From contig JAUMUG010000005.1 of NCBI GenBank assembly GCA_030530775.1, forward strand, positions 186,001 through 250,000: a stretch of 64,000 nucleotides of DNA, in the 5' to 3' direction. The notes under the pieces were generated by a model that was not told the origin of the DNA, did no database searches, and saw only the letters and a list, made by a program, of their open reading frames with translations. A program made the position numbers and the translations under genes. Below are positions 44,721 to 53,364 of this stretch, one piece after another. Source of the DNA: Lautropia sp. (GTDB taxonomy: Bacteria; Pseudomonadota; Gammaproteobacteria; Burkholderiales; Burkholderiaceae_E). Position 1 is the first letter of the stretch. Every line of letters begins with the position of its first letter.

Positions 44721-44880
44721 AGCGCAGACCAAGAGGAAGGGGGAAGCGATACAGAGCCGGGGGGAAGAGGGAAGCGAGAAGACGGGAGAACGGGAGAAAC
44801 AGGAGAAAGAGGGGGACGGGGTGGCCCGGGGCTCGGGTGGAAAGTTGCTTGGTGTGCCGGGATTCTTCAGTAGTTTCAGC

Positions 44881-44896
44881 GTGAATTCGAATTCAC
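44881..44896. promoter_or_regulatory. Perfect 16-bp palindrome, putative operator
   Basis: GTGAATTCGAATTCAC is identical on both strands. It lies 119 bases before the periplasmic epimerase-like gene, within the presumed promoter region. Dimeric repressors bind sites of this shape; the cognate regulator is unknown. Confidence 0.4.
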
Positions 44897-45015
44897 TTTT
44901 GGACACTGGCTTAAACTAATGTGACTTTGCATATGGGCAAGGTTTCGGTGCGCGCTCTGAAGTCTCGATGCTGCGTGTGCCCTGTGTTCGGATGCTGCCA
45001 ATCTAGGAGTCCCTC

Positions 45016-46251
45016 ATGATGAAATTTCCGGCTGTAGTGTTGGGTATTGGATCGCTGTTGACCGCCGTATCTGCGTCGGCTGCGGAATATGTGCTGCTGG
45101 ACACCGACCAGCCCATGACCGAGCGTACATTCAGCAGCACCGAGCTTGGCATCAAGGCTGCCAAACCATTCACCGTCAAGACCAAACTGCTACACGGCGG
45201 CAAACAGGAAGGCGTCAGCCTGGTCGAAATCGATACCGGCGCCATGGTGATCACCGTCGTGCCGACCCGGGGCATGAACGTCCTGAAAGCAGTGTCGGGC
45301 GATGTGCGTCTGGGTTGGGACTCTCCGGTCAAGGAAGTGGTCAATCCGGCCTTCATCGAACAGAATGCCCGCAATGGCCTGGGTTGGCTGGAAGGCTTCA
45401 ATGAACTGGTGACCCGCTGCGGGTATGAGTGGGTGGGTCACCCCGGACCGGATGAGGACGGCACCATGCTGACTCTGCATGGCCTGGCTTCCAGCCTGCC
45501 AGCCAACAAGGTGGTGCTCTCGATCGACGAGAAGCCGCCCTACACCATCCGTCTGAAAGGTCAGCTGCAGGAGCGCGCCTTCAAGAAGGTCGATTTCGTG
45601 ATCGACACCGAACTGAGCACCATTCCCGGTGCCACCGAGTTCACGGTGCATGACAAGCTGACCAACAACGGTGACTACGAGAAAGAATATCAGGCTCTCT
45701 ATCACACCAACTTCGGTACGCCGATTCTGGAAAAAGACGCCAAGTTCGTTGCGCCGGTGCGTGAGGTTTCGCCCTTCAACGACAAGGCCAAGCAGGACCT
45801 GGGTACTTGGCAGACCTATCGCGGCAACACGCTCGATTTCGATGAAATGGTCTACAACGTCTTCCCCTATGGTGACGATGTGGGCAACACGCTGGTCATG
45901 TTGCACAACGCGGCCGGTGACACCGGTGTGACCATGGCCTACAACGTGAACCAGCTGCCGGCCTTCTCACTGTGGAAGAACACCGACATGCCGAACCAGG
46001 GCTATGTGACCGGTCTGGAGCCGGGTACGAGCTTCTCGTACAACCGCAAATTCCAGCGTCCGCTGAAACTGGTGCCGACCATTGGCGCCAAGGAGAGTCG
46101 TGAGTTTGTGCTGACCTATTCCTTGTTGCAGGGCAAGGACAAGGTCGAGGCCGCCCGGCAGAAGATCGACAAGATCCAGAACGGTCGGAAGACCAACGTG
46201 CGTGAGACCCCGCTGGTCGACTCGACCGGTGGTCAGGTCATCGGCCGTTGA
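45016..46251 (+). CDS. Periplasmic aldose-1-epimerase-like protein (DUF4432 type)
   Basis: A 411-residue exported protein with a signal peptide ending VSASAAE, whose mature part has the aldose-epimerase/galactose-mutarotase fold. TGAMVITVVPTRGMNVLKA and GTMLTLHGLASSLPANKV match the DUF4432 family. DGTMLTLHG and YHTNFGTPILEKD carry the His residues expected at the sugar-binding site, and TGLEPGTSFSYNRKFQ the C-terminal Glu region. Most relatives are cytoplasmic sugar enzymes; secretion is atypical, though periplasmic versions exist. It may act on free sugars or exopolysaccharide-derived sugars. It is flanked upstream by a palindrome and downstream by a terminator. A short piece of its 5' end is duplicated at 39.2 kb. 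Confidence 0.82.
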   Translation: MMKFPAVVLGIGSLLTAVSASAAEYVLLDTDQPMTERTFSSTELGIKAAKPFTVKTKLLHGGKQEGVSLVEIDTGAMVITVVPTRGMNVLKAVSGDVRLGWDSPVKEVVNPAFIEQNARNGLGWLEGFNELVTRCGYEWVGHPGPDEDGTMLTLHGLASSLPANKVVLSIDEKPPYTIRLKGQLQERAFKKVDFVIDTELSTIPGATEFTVHDKLTNNGDYEKEYQALYHTNFGTPILEKDAKFVAPVREVSPFNDKAKQDLGTWQTYRGNTLDFDEMVYNVFPYGDDVGNTLVMLHNAAGDTGVTMAYNVNQLPAFSLWKNTDMPNQGYVTGLEPGTSFSYNRKFQRPLKLVPTIGAKESREFVLTYSLLQGKDKVEAARQKIDKIQNGRKTNVRETPLVDSTGGQVIGR

Positions 46252-46428
46252 TCATCGCCATGGCTTCCGATGCGCCGCATCGGAGGCCTGGGGCCGGTTC
46301 ACCACCGGCCCGGATCCATCTTTTTTCCGGCGGGGCTTTGCCGGTACGCGGGTGTTGGACGCCTCCTTGGCCGGGCAGCATCCTTTGCCCGGGCGGGGAT
46401 ATCCTGGGATATCCGATCGCAGCTTCGC

Positions 46429-46458
46429 AAACGGCGCCAACGTGGCGCCGTTTTCGTA
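46429..46458 (+). terminator. Rho-independent terminator after the epimerase-like gene
   Basis: AAACGGCGCCA and TGGCGCCGTTT form a perfect 11-bp stem with an ACG loop followed by a T run. Just before it, GGATATCC occurs twice around a TG (46397-46414), a possible small operator. The 312-base gap (46252-46563) shows no gene. Confidence 0.88.
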
Positions 46459-46563
46459 TATCTTTGTCTGCCTTCCTTTCCATTTCCTTTGGTATCTGCT
46501 GTCGTGCGCGGCCACTGACCGCCGTCAGGATCCGGCCTCCATGGCAGAAGGCGAGAGTTAGCA

Positions 46564-47883
46564 ATGGCGCCCCTGCTAGAAAGAACGTTCCAGCTTCAGA
46601 AACACGGCACCAGTGTACGCACCGAAATCATCGCGGGTTGCACCACCTTTCTGACGATGGCCTATATCCTGTTCGTCAACCCGTCGATTCTGGGTGACGT
46701 CGGTATGCCGCGCGAGGCTGTCTTCGTGGCCACTTGTCTGGTGTCGGCGCTGGGATCGACCGTCATGGCACTCTACGCCAACTATCCGATCGCCATTGCG
46801 CCGGGCATGGGGCTGCACGCCTTTTTTGCCTTTACGGTGGTCGGCTCGATGGGTTACACGTGGCAGGCGGCGCTGGGCGCCGTGTTCCTGTCGGGCTGCC
46901 TGTTCATGCTGACGACACTTCTCGGGCTGCGCTCGATGATCGTCGAGGGCATTCCGGCCACCATCCGCCTGGGCACCACGGCCGGCATCGGTATGTTCCT
47001 GGCGCTGATCGGCCTGGGCAATGCCGGCGTGGTGGTCGATTCACCGGCCACGCTCGTTACACTGGGTGACATGCAGTCGCTGCCGGTCATTCTGGCCGGG
47101 TTCGGCTTCTTCGTCATCGTCGCCCTCGACCGCATGAAAGTACCCGGTGCGGTCATGCTGGGCATCATGTTGGTGACGGCGCTGTCCTTTCTGGCCGGTG
47201 ACAACAGTTTCCAGGGGGCGATCTCGATGCCCCAGTCGATTGCACCGACTTTCCTCCAGCTCGACATCAAGGGCGCTTGGGCCGGAGGTCTGCTCAACGT
47301 CATTCTGGTGCTGTTCCTGATCGAGATGTTCGACGCCACCGGCACCATGATGGGAGTGGCCAAACGGGCCGGCTTGTATGTCGGTGACGGCAATCCCGAA
47401 CAATCCCGACGGCTGCGTCGGGCACTGATGGCCGACAGCACCGCCATCATGGCCGGTTCGGTGCTGGGCACGTCCAGTGCCACCGCCTATGTCGAAAGCG
47501 CGGCCGGCGTGCAGGCCGGTGGTCGTACCGGCCTGGTGGCGCTGACGGTGGCCGTGCTGTTCATGGCGGCGTTGTTCTTTTCGCCGCTGGCCGCCATGGT
47601 GCCCAAGTACGCCACCGCACCGGCGCTCCTGTTCGTTGCCTGCCTGATGCTGCGCGATTTCAGTGAGGTCGATTGGCAGGAGAGCACCGAGGCCGTGCCG
47701 GCGGTGATCACCGCACTGGCCATGCCTTTCACTTACTCGATTGCCAACGGTCTGGCGCTGGGCTTCATCTCCTATGCGGTGCTGAAGCTGCTGACCGGCA
47801 AATGGCGTGAAGTGCATCCGCTGACCTGGGGTGTGGCAGTGCTCTTCCTGGTCCGCTTCATCTGGCTGGGCGTGGCGCATTGA
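46564..47883 (+). CDS. NCS2/AzgA-type guanine-hypoxanthine permease
   Basis: Proton-coupled purine permease of the NCS2 family, AzgA/PbuG branch, 439 residues and about 12-14 membrane segments. The N-terminal RTEIIAGCTTFLTMAYILFVNP, IAPGMGLHAFFAFTVVG and the QH-like motif region LGTSSATAYVESAAGVQAGG are family features; the last includes the substrate-binding Glu. FDATGTMMGVAKRAG is the other conserved loop. It imports guanine, hypoxanthine or adenine, not uracil. No purine riboswitch fold is recognisable upstream. The purine preference within the family cannot be read from sequence by eye. Confidence 0.93.
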   Translation: MAPLLERTFQLQKHGTSVRTEIIAGCTTFLTMAYILFVNPSILGDVGMPREAVFVATCLVSALGSTVMALYANYPIAIAPGMGLHAFFAFTVVGSMGYTWQAALGAVFLSGCLFMLTTLLGLRSMIVEGIPATIRLGTTAGIGMFLALIGLGNAGVVVDSPATLVTLGDMQSLPVILAGFGFFVIVALDRMKVPGAVMLGIMLVTALSFLAGDNSFQGAISMPQSIAPTFLQLDIKGAWAGGLLNVILVLFLIEMFDATGTMMGVAKRAGLYVGDGNPEQSRRLRRALMADSTAIMAGSVLGTSSATAYVESAAGVQAGGRTGLVALTVAVLFMAALFFSPLAAMVPKYATAPALLFVACLMLRDFSEVDWQESTEAVPAVITALAMPFTYSIANGLALGFISYAVLKLLTGKWREVHPLTWGVAVLFLVRFIWLGVAH

Positions 47884-48160
47884 ACCGGGAGCCATGCCGG
47901 CATGCCTGCCCGGCGATGCCGGCGGGCCTGTACCGTCATCGCATCACACGGGGCGTGGTTGCTGCCGTTCGGCCTCGATACCGGCCGACGAGAGATCCGG
48001 AGAGGCCCGAACCGGGCCTGTCGCATGAGGATATGCGGAATGCTCATCAAAACCGCGTTTTCGTGAAGTGCCGGGACTTGCGAAAGTGTGGCGCCGGTGC
48101 CAGTATCCGGATCGATTCGGGACCGACCGTCTCTTTTACATCTACAGGATTCGATTCAAC

Positions 48161-48955
48161 ATGATCAAGACTCTCGTTCGCGGTCTGGGTGCCGTGACAC
48201 TTTCACTCGCTGCCTTGGGTGCCCAGGCGCAGGAACGCATCAGCGTCGGCGCTACGCCGGTGCCGCATGCCGAACTGCTGGAATTCATCAAACCCACGTT
48301 GAAGAAAGAGGGGGTCGAGCTGCAGGTCCGCGTGTTCAACGACTATGTGCAGCCGATCCAGGCCACTGTCGACAAGCAGCTGGATGCCAATTTCTTCCTG
48401 CATCGCCCCTATTTGGATTCCTTCAACAAGGAACACAAGACCAACATCGTGCCGGTGCCCGACGCCGAAGTGCATGTCGAACCTTTCGGCATGTATTCCC
48501 GCAAGATCAAGGCACTGGACGAAATCAAGGAAGGCGCCACCGTGGTGATCCCGAACGATCCGTCCAACGGAGGCCGTGCCCTGTTGCTGCTCGAAAAGGC
48601 CGGGCTGGTCGAGCTGAAGGAGCCGGGCAACCTGCTGGCCACTTCACGTGATCTGGCGGCAAACCCCAAGAAGCTGAAGTTCCGTGAGCTGGATGCCGCT
48701 TTCCTGCCGCGTGCACTGGATGACGCGGACCTGGCCCTGATCAACACCAATTACGCGTTGGCGGCCGGTCTGATGCCGACCCGGGACGCATTGGTTCTCG
48801 AAGGCGCCGACTCGCCCTACGTCAACATCGTGACGGCACGCCCCGACAATGCCGACTCCGCAGCCATCGCCAAGCTGATGAAGGCACTGCGCTCGCCGGA
48901 GGTCAAACAGTTCATCGAGAAGAAATACGGCGGTGCGATCGTGCCGGCTTTCTGA
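48161..48955 (+). CDS. MetQ/NlpA-family methionine-type substrate-binding protein
   Basis: Periplasmic substrate-binding protein of the NlpA family, usually the MetQ part of a MetNIQ D/L-methionine importer. GATPVPHAELLEFIKP, DYVQPIQATVDKQLDANFFLH, NDPSNGGRALLLLEKAG and LINTNYALAAGL are signature segments. ATG 48161 gives 264 residues with a leader ending LAALGAQAQ. The leader lacks the lipobox Cys normally found in MetQ, so the mature protein is predicted soluble. No metN or metI is next to it in the window, so it is an orphan or its transporter lies elsewhere. Upstream sequence shows no SAM riboswitch that I can recognise. Confidence 0.92.
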   Translation: MIKTLVRGLGAVTLSLAALGAQAQERISVGATPVPHAELLEFIKPTLKKEGVELQVRVFNDYVQPIQATVDKQLDANFFLHRPYLDSFNKEHKTNIVPVPDAEVHVEPFGMYSRKIKALDEIKEGATVVIPNDPSNGGRALLLLEKAGLVELKEPGNLLATSRDLAANPKKLKFRELDAAFLPRALDDADLALINTNYALAAGLMPTRDALVLEGADSPYVNIVTARPDNADSAAIAKLMKALRSPEVKQFIEKKYGGAIVPAF

Positions 48956-48977
48956 TGGGATGATTCGAACGAACGAC

Positions 48978-49021
48978 GAGGCCGGACGCCTTCCACATAC
49001 CGTGGTCAGGCATCCGGCCTC
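48978..49021. terminator. Stem-loop terminator between metQ-type gene and the T-fold gene
   Basis: GAGGCCGGAcGCC and GGCaTCCGGCCTC pair over 12 positions around an 18-base loop, followed by CATCGTTTTC on the plus strand. It separates two converging genes. Confidence 0.7.
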
Positions 49022-49047
49022 ATCGTTTTCGATCGGACACTGACCGT

Positions 49048-50031
49048 CTATTTCTTCCGTTTTCTGTCCTTGCGCTTGCGGCCGTCATCATCCGGCCCAC
49101 GGTGCAGTGGTTTGGCAGACACCTTGGTGATGACCGTTTGGGCCAGACCCCGCAACAGGAAACGGCCCTCGACGTGCACTTTCTGCTGCAGGGCATGGGC
49201 GCAGTCCAGCGCCACGGCCTGCGTCAGCGCTTCCACATCGCGTACGATCGGATGGCCGATAGCGGCCTGAATATAGGCCGACAGCGAGAACACTTCCAGA
49301 AATCGTGCCTTGCCCCGGTAATGGATGACCAACGTCGATCCGGGCAGCGGGTTGTGGCTGGCCGGGCACAGTTCGGGCAGTTCCATGACATGCGCCTGAT
49401 GGGTATCGAGCGCGGGATTCGGATTTCTGATGCACTTGATGCGTGCCTTGTTCCAGGGGGAGATGAAATCTCCGGGCCGTTCCGGCACGTCGATGTGGGA
49501 AGGGCGGTCTTTGTGAGCGGCCTCACCCCGTTTGGCTTTCTTCGGTTTCCGGTCCGCATGTCCGGTCGTGGCTGCAATCTGTGACGCCGGGGCGCGCCGC
49601 GTCATCGGCAATGGGCTGGCGCCGACGGCAGGTGCGCCGTTTTCGTCGTGTCCGGTCGACTGCCCGCCGAGTGCGGCAGCCAGCACGGCAGCCACCACGG
49701 GTGTGGGTTCGGCTCCCGCCATGCCGGTGATGGTGGCAGCCGAGATCGGGCCGGGGAAGCCCGCTGCCGGTTCGTCCTGCGCGGCATCCGAATCCGGGGC
49801 TGGTGCAACGGCGTCTGCGGCGTGCAAGGTTGGGGAGTCGACCGAACCGGCCGGTTCACCGGGAGGAGGGGCCACATTCCGGCGCGCCTGGGCACGGCGT
49901 GTTTCACGCGGGCGGCGCGGACGCTTCGTGCCTTTCGATGCCGCGCCGTCGTCGTTGCCGGTCGTTGGCTGCCCGGCTGCCGGAGTGCCGGGATCGTGGG
50001 CGGGTTTGGCGGAGGGAGGGTACATGTTCAT
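49048..50031 (-). CDS. QueF-like T-fold protein with long basic N-terminal extension
   Basis: A 327-residue protein. Residues about 196-306 resemble the T-fold of QueF, the nitrile reductase converting preQ0 to preQ1. ELPELCPASHNPLPGSTLVIHY aligns with the QueF active-site segment, with the nucleophilic Cys conserved as Cys222; FLEVFSLSAYI aligns with the substrate-binding Glu strand (Glu246). The proton-donor Asp expected seven residues after the Cys is Leu229. Residues 1-190 are Ala/Pro/Gly/Lys-rich, probably disordered, and the C-terminus ends in a Lys/Arg cluster. The start lies four bases after the stop of the queuosine-precursor transporter gene, so the two are coupled. A role in deazapurine metabolism follows from that pairing; nitrile reduction is doubtful. 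Confidence 0.7.
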   Translation of the reverse strand: MNMYPPSAKPAHDPGTPAAGQPTTGNDDGAASKGTKRPRRPRETRRAQARRNVAPPPGEPAGSVDSPTLHAADAVAPAPDSDAAQDEPAAGFPGPISAATITGMAGAEPTPVVAAVLAAALGGQSTGHDENGAPAVGASPLPMTRRAPASQIAATTGHADRKPKKAKRGEAAHKDRPSHIDVPERPGDFISPWNKARIKCIRNPNPALDTHQAHVMELPELCPASHNPLPGSTLVIHYRGKARFLEVFSLSAYIQAAIGHPIVRDVEALTQAVALDCAHALQQKVHVEGRFLLRGLAQTVITKVSAKPLHRGPDDDGRKRKDRKRKK

Positions 50032-50035
50032 GACG

Positions 50036-50581
50036 TCAGGCCGCTGGTTCGAGCGCTTTGCCGCCGGTGTTCAGCCGGGCTGCCTGAAAGGGCAGCCAGG
50101 CCAGCAAGGCGGCGATCAGGTATTTGCTGATGATGTCGGCGTAAATGATCTGGCCAATGTCGAACAGCGACATCGACCCACCAAAGGCCAGCAGACTGAA
50201 CAGGGTGCTGTCCAGCGGCACGCTGACCGCATTGCTGGCCAGCACACGGTGGCGCCAGCGCCAGTGCATCAGGTGCTGGAATGCCGCGGTGTCGGCCAGT
50301 TCGCTGACCAGGATCGAGATGAAGGACGCCATCAGAAAGCGCGACTCGATCCCGAAATACAGGCCATAAGCGACATTGACCACCAGCGCCAAGCCGATAC
50401 CGACCATCACGGTAGGCAGCCCGTAACGGTGCAGATGATCCCGCAGTGTGAAGACGGCTGCAAAAAACAGAGTACCAATACTCAGCAGCCCGAAGAAGGG
50501 CAGCGGAATGAAATGGTCGAGAAAGACGTTGGCCAGCAGAACCGAGCCAACGTAGGCGAGAATCCAGAGAAGACGGACCAT
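50036..50581 (-). CDS. Queuosine-precursor transporter (YhhQ/VUT family)
   Basis: Inner-membrane ECF-like transporter of the YhhQ (DUF165) family, which imports preQ0 and/or preQ1 for queuosine salvage. I chose ATG 50581, which gives 181 residues with a GGGG upstream; the frame is open to 50707 but the extra residues are Arg-rich with no membrane segment. Six hydrophobic segments are visible, with VSELADTAAFQHLMHWRWRH and SNAVSVPLDSTLFSLLAFGG the conserved loops, including a central Asp and a Ser/Asn pair. It is the first gene of a two-gene unit with the QueF-like T-fold protein. No preQ1 riboswitch is obvious upstream. Confidence 0.9.
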   Translation of the reverse strand: MVRLLWILAYVGSVLLANVFLDHFIPLPFFGLLSIGTLFFAAVFTLRDHLHRYGLPTVMVGIGLALVVNVAYGLYFGIESRFLMASFISILVSELADTAAFQHLMHWRWRHRVLASNAVSVPLDSTLFSLLAFGGSMSLFDIGQIIYADIISKYLIAALLAWLPFQAARLNTGGKALEPAA

Positions 50582-50990
50582 GATGCGGAAACCCCTCGAC
50601 GGCAGGACGGGCCGGTCCCGGAGGCGGTTGAAAGACTGTTCTTCGACCGTCGACGCATGGCCCGGGTCTCGCCGCAGAATACTCGCGGGACGGATGCTCC
50701 GTTGCACATGTGTCGATCCAATACTTCGGACCCAGTATTTCTTTCACCTGCCTGTCAGGCGCCTGTGCCGCGAGATCGGGCGGCACGTCATGCCATGTCG
50801 GCCATCAGAGAAATAGTCTGACGCCGGTTGAACGGAAACAGGGATGAAGACACAGGGCAGAAAGCCCAAGCCTTCGGCGGATTGCGGACCGATCCCGGTT
50901 TGGGCGGTCGATCACGAGAATCCGGCAGCCCCACAGTCTAGCCCAGGAACGGGGGGCTCAGAAAGACCGCGAGCTGAAAAATGGGCCTGG
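50582..50990. other. Intergenic region between yhhQ-type gene and corA
   Basis: A 409-base gap between two minus-strand genes. An imperfect hairpin (GCCCAAGCC and GGTTTGGGC, 50864-50905) lies about 85 bases after the corA stop and may end its transcript, without a T run. The YhhQ promoter should be here. No gene is evident. Confidence 0.45.
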
Positions 50991-51962
50991 CTACAACCAG
51001 CCCACCTTACGGAAGCGCCGGTACAGCAGCAGCGCGACGCCCACCATCAGCAGCATCGCCGCCGGGTAGCCCCATACCCATTTCAGTTCGGGCATGTGCT
51101 CGAAGTTCATGCCCCAGATGCCGGCAAACGTGGTCATCATGGCGAAGATGGCGGCCCAGGCCGCCAGCTTCTTGCTCACCTCGCTTTGTTCCAGGCTGAT
51201 CAGCGACAGATTGACCTGAGTCGCCATCGAGATGCTGTCGCGCAGCGCCTCGAGCGACAGCACGATCCGATGCAGGTGGTCGTGCACGTCCCGGAAATAG
51301 TCCTTCAGCTCCGTGGCCAGTGCCGGCGCGGCACGGCCGCCATACAGTCGGAACAATGCCTCGTCCATCATCGGCGGCAGCGAATGCCGCAGCTCGGCCA
51401 CGTCTTGTTTCAGCTCGTGCAGTGTCAGCATGGTCTCGCGGCTGGGCGTTTCGCGAAACAGCAGTGCTTCGACTTCCTCCAGCCGGATCTCCAGCTCGTC
51501 GACGATCGGAAAGTAACGGTCGACCACTGCATCGGTCAGCGCATACAGCACAAAGGCCGGCCCCAGCCGCAGCAGATCATTCTCGCATTCCGCCCGGGCA
51601 CGGACATCCGCAAAACCCCTTCTCACATCATTGCGGATCGACAACACGAAACGCTCGTGTGTGAATATGAACAGATCGCCATAATGGATCGTGTCTTGCC
51701 GTCGTTCCGCAACTTTCAGCGAGGCGAACAGCAGTTGATCGTATTCTTCGACCTTCGGGCGCTGGCCGCCGTGCAGCGTGTCTTCGACCGCCAGGTCGGG
51801 CAGGTCGAAGACACGCTGCACCAGCAGAATCTGTTCCGGGTCGGGGTCCTTGAGCGAAACCCAGACGAAGGTGTCGGGTGAAGCCAGTGCGGCGGGGATT
51901 TGTTCGGCGGAGATATCCGCCTCTCTTTTACCGTCCCGGTAGACAGCGCAGTTGATCAGCAT
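50991..51962 (-). CDS. corA: CorA-family magnesium/cobalt transporter
   Basis: Pentameric inner-membrane channel for Mg2+ (and Co2+/Ni2+). The C-terminal pore helix carries the GMN signature in FAGIWGMNFEHMPEL followed by the second helix (YPAAMLLMVGVALLLYRRF). The long cytoplasmic N domain is typical, with VWVSLKDPDPEQ and DLPDLAVEDTLHGGQRPKVEEY. I chose ATG 51962, giving 323 residues and the expected N-terminus MLINCAVYRDGKR; the frame stays open far upstream, but that part runs antisense to cyoA and lacks homology. It is divergent from the cyo operon with 135 bases between. Confidence 0.95.
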   Translation of the reverse strand: MLINCAVYRDGKREADISAEQIPAALASPDTFVWVSLKDPDPEQILLVQRVFDLPDLAVEDTLHGGQRPKVEEYDQLLFASLKVAERRQDTIHYGDLFIFTHERFVLSIRNDVRRGFADVRARAECENDLLRLGPAFVLYALTDAVVDRYFPIVDELEIRLEEVEALLFRETPSRETMLTLHELKQDVAELRHSLPPMMDEALFRLYGGRAAPALATELKDYFRDVHDHLHRIVLSLEALRDSISMATQVNLSLISLEQSEVSKKLAAWAAIFAMMTTFAGIWGMNFEHMPELKWVWGYPAAMLLMVGVALLLYRRFRKVGWL

Positions 51963-52071
51963 GATAGTTTGACAGACTGTAAGAACTCGCTTTTGCCGAC
52001 CGCTGTAAGATCGTAAATGATTCATATTAAATCGATGAACATCCCACCCGGTTCCGGCATACACCGGAGTA

Positions 52072-52089
52072 TAGGAGCTAGGAGCTAGG
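52072..52089 (+). repeat. Seven-base tandem repeat at the cyoA ribosome-binding region
   Basis: TAGGAGC occurs twice and a third time partly (TAGG), ending eight bases before the cyoA start. Each unit contains a Shine-Dalgarno-like AGGAG, so copy number would alter ribosome-site spacing. Confidence 0.75.
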
Positions 52090-52097
52090 TTTCCGGC

Positions 52098-53255
52098 ATG
52101 AAATCCGTCATTCGACCCCGTTTGCTGCCATGGCTGGCAACCGCCTTTCTGTTGGCTGGTTGTGACACCGTGCTGCTGAACCCGTCGGGCTACATCGCCC
52201 TGCAGCAGCGCGACCTGATCTACATTTCCACCGGTCTGATGTTGTTGGTCATCGTTCCGGTGATCATCCTGACCCTGCTGTTCGCATGGCGCTATCGGGC
52301 AGGCAATGTCACGGCACGCTACGAACCGGACTGGCATCATTCCAACAAGATCGAAGCGGTCGTCTGGACCATTCCGATCATCATCATCATCATCCTGGGC
52401 ACCATCACCTGGATCACCACTCACAAGCTCGACCCTTTCCGTCCGCTGGAGGAGATCGAAGCAGGACGGCCCGTACCGGCCGGCGTCGAGCCGCTGGAAA
52501 TCCAGGTCGTCGCCATGGACTGGAAATGGCTGTTCATCTACCCGGAACAGGGTATCGCCCTGGTGAACGAAGCGGCGGCCCCGGTCGATCGTCCGGTGCG
52601 CTTCAAGATCACCTCCACCTCGGTGATGAACTCCTTTTTCATTCCAGCCATGGCCGGCATGATCTATGCCATGCCCGGCATGGAAAGCCATCTCAATGCC
52701 ATCATCAACAAAGCCGGCACTTATGATGGCCTGTCGGCCAATTACAGCGGTGCAGGCTTTTCGCACATGCGTTTCAAGTTTCATGGCCTGTCCGATCGAG
52801 ACTTCGATGCCTGGGTCGAGAAAGTGAAGTCCGCTGACCGGTCCCTGTCGCGTCAACGCTATCTGGAACTGGCGCGCCCCAGCGAAAAAGTGCCACCGAC
52901 CTATTTCGCCAGCGTCGATCCACGGCTGTTCGACCGCATCCGTCATCGATGCGTCGAGCCGGATCGCATGTGCATGGATATGATCATGGCCATCGACAAA
53001 CAGGGGGGGCTGGGCATTCTGGGCGTCGACGGCGTGGCCAGCGAAGCGCTGAATCAGCCCAAGCACCGTGGTGAGCTGCCGCTTTATCGCACCTACGTGT
53101 CCGAGGCGCTGTGCGCACCGATGGTGTCGACGTTCACTCCCGCTCCGGTCGAGACGGCCCCGGCGTCAGGCCGGTCGCCTGCTGCCGTCCGGGAGCAGGC
53201 ACCGCAGCAAGCCGAACCGGGGCCGGCCACCGAAGCGGCGCCGGCGGCACTGTGA
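52098..53255 (+). CDS. cyoA: Cytochrome bo3 quinol oxidase subunit II
   Basis: Subunit II of the ubiquinol oxidase that reduces oxygen and pumps protons. A lipoprotein leader with lipobox LAGC (Cys24) precedes two membrane helices (about 44-66 and 90-111) and a cupredoxin-like domain containing VVAMDWKWLFIYPEQGIA and TSTSVMNSFFIPAMAGMIYAMPGM. The CuA ligands of cytochrome c oxidases are absent, as expected for quinol oxidases. The last 60 residues are Ala/Pro/Glu-rich. It heads cyoABCD-surf1. Length is 385 residues. Confidence 0.97.
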   Translation: MKSVIRPRLLPWLATAFLLAGCDTVLLNPSGYIALQQRDLIYISTGLMLLVIVPVIILTLLFAWRYRAGNVTARYEPDWHHSNKIEAVVWTIPIIIIIILGTITWITTHKLDPFRPLEEIEAGRPVPAGVEPLEIQVVAMDWKWLFIYPEQGIALVNEAAAPVDRPVRFKITSTSVMNSFFIPAMAGMIYAMPGMESHLNAIINKAGTYDGLSANYSGAGFSHMRFKFHGLSDRDFDAWVEKVKSADRSLSRQRYLELARPSEKVPPTYFASVDPRLFDRIRHRCVEPDRMCMDMIMAIDKQGGLGILGVDGVASEALNQPKHRGELPLYRTYVSEALCAPMVSTFTPAPVETAPASGRSPAAVREQAPQQAEPGPATEAAPAAL

Positions 53256-53364
53256 TTCCGGCCGGTGCAGCCCTCCAGGGGCCGCACCGGCCTGTCCTTG
53301 TCCGTTCGTTTTCCCTCGTACCTGAATGCAGCCAGGCATTCAGGCAAACAGCGAAGAAATCACG

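Noticed and set aside
47884..48160. Possible SAM-responsive riboswitch ahead of the MetQ-type gene
   Set aside because: GC-rich palindromes are present, but none of the known SAM or SAH aptamer cores could be matched.
51963..53066. Long upstream extension of the corA frame
   Set aside because: It is antisense to cyoA, Gln/His/Asp-rich and without homology; CorA homologues begin at the residue encoded from 51962.
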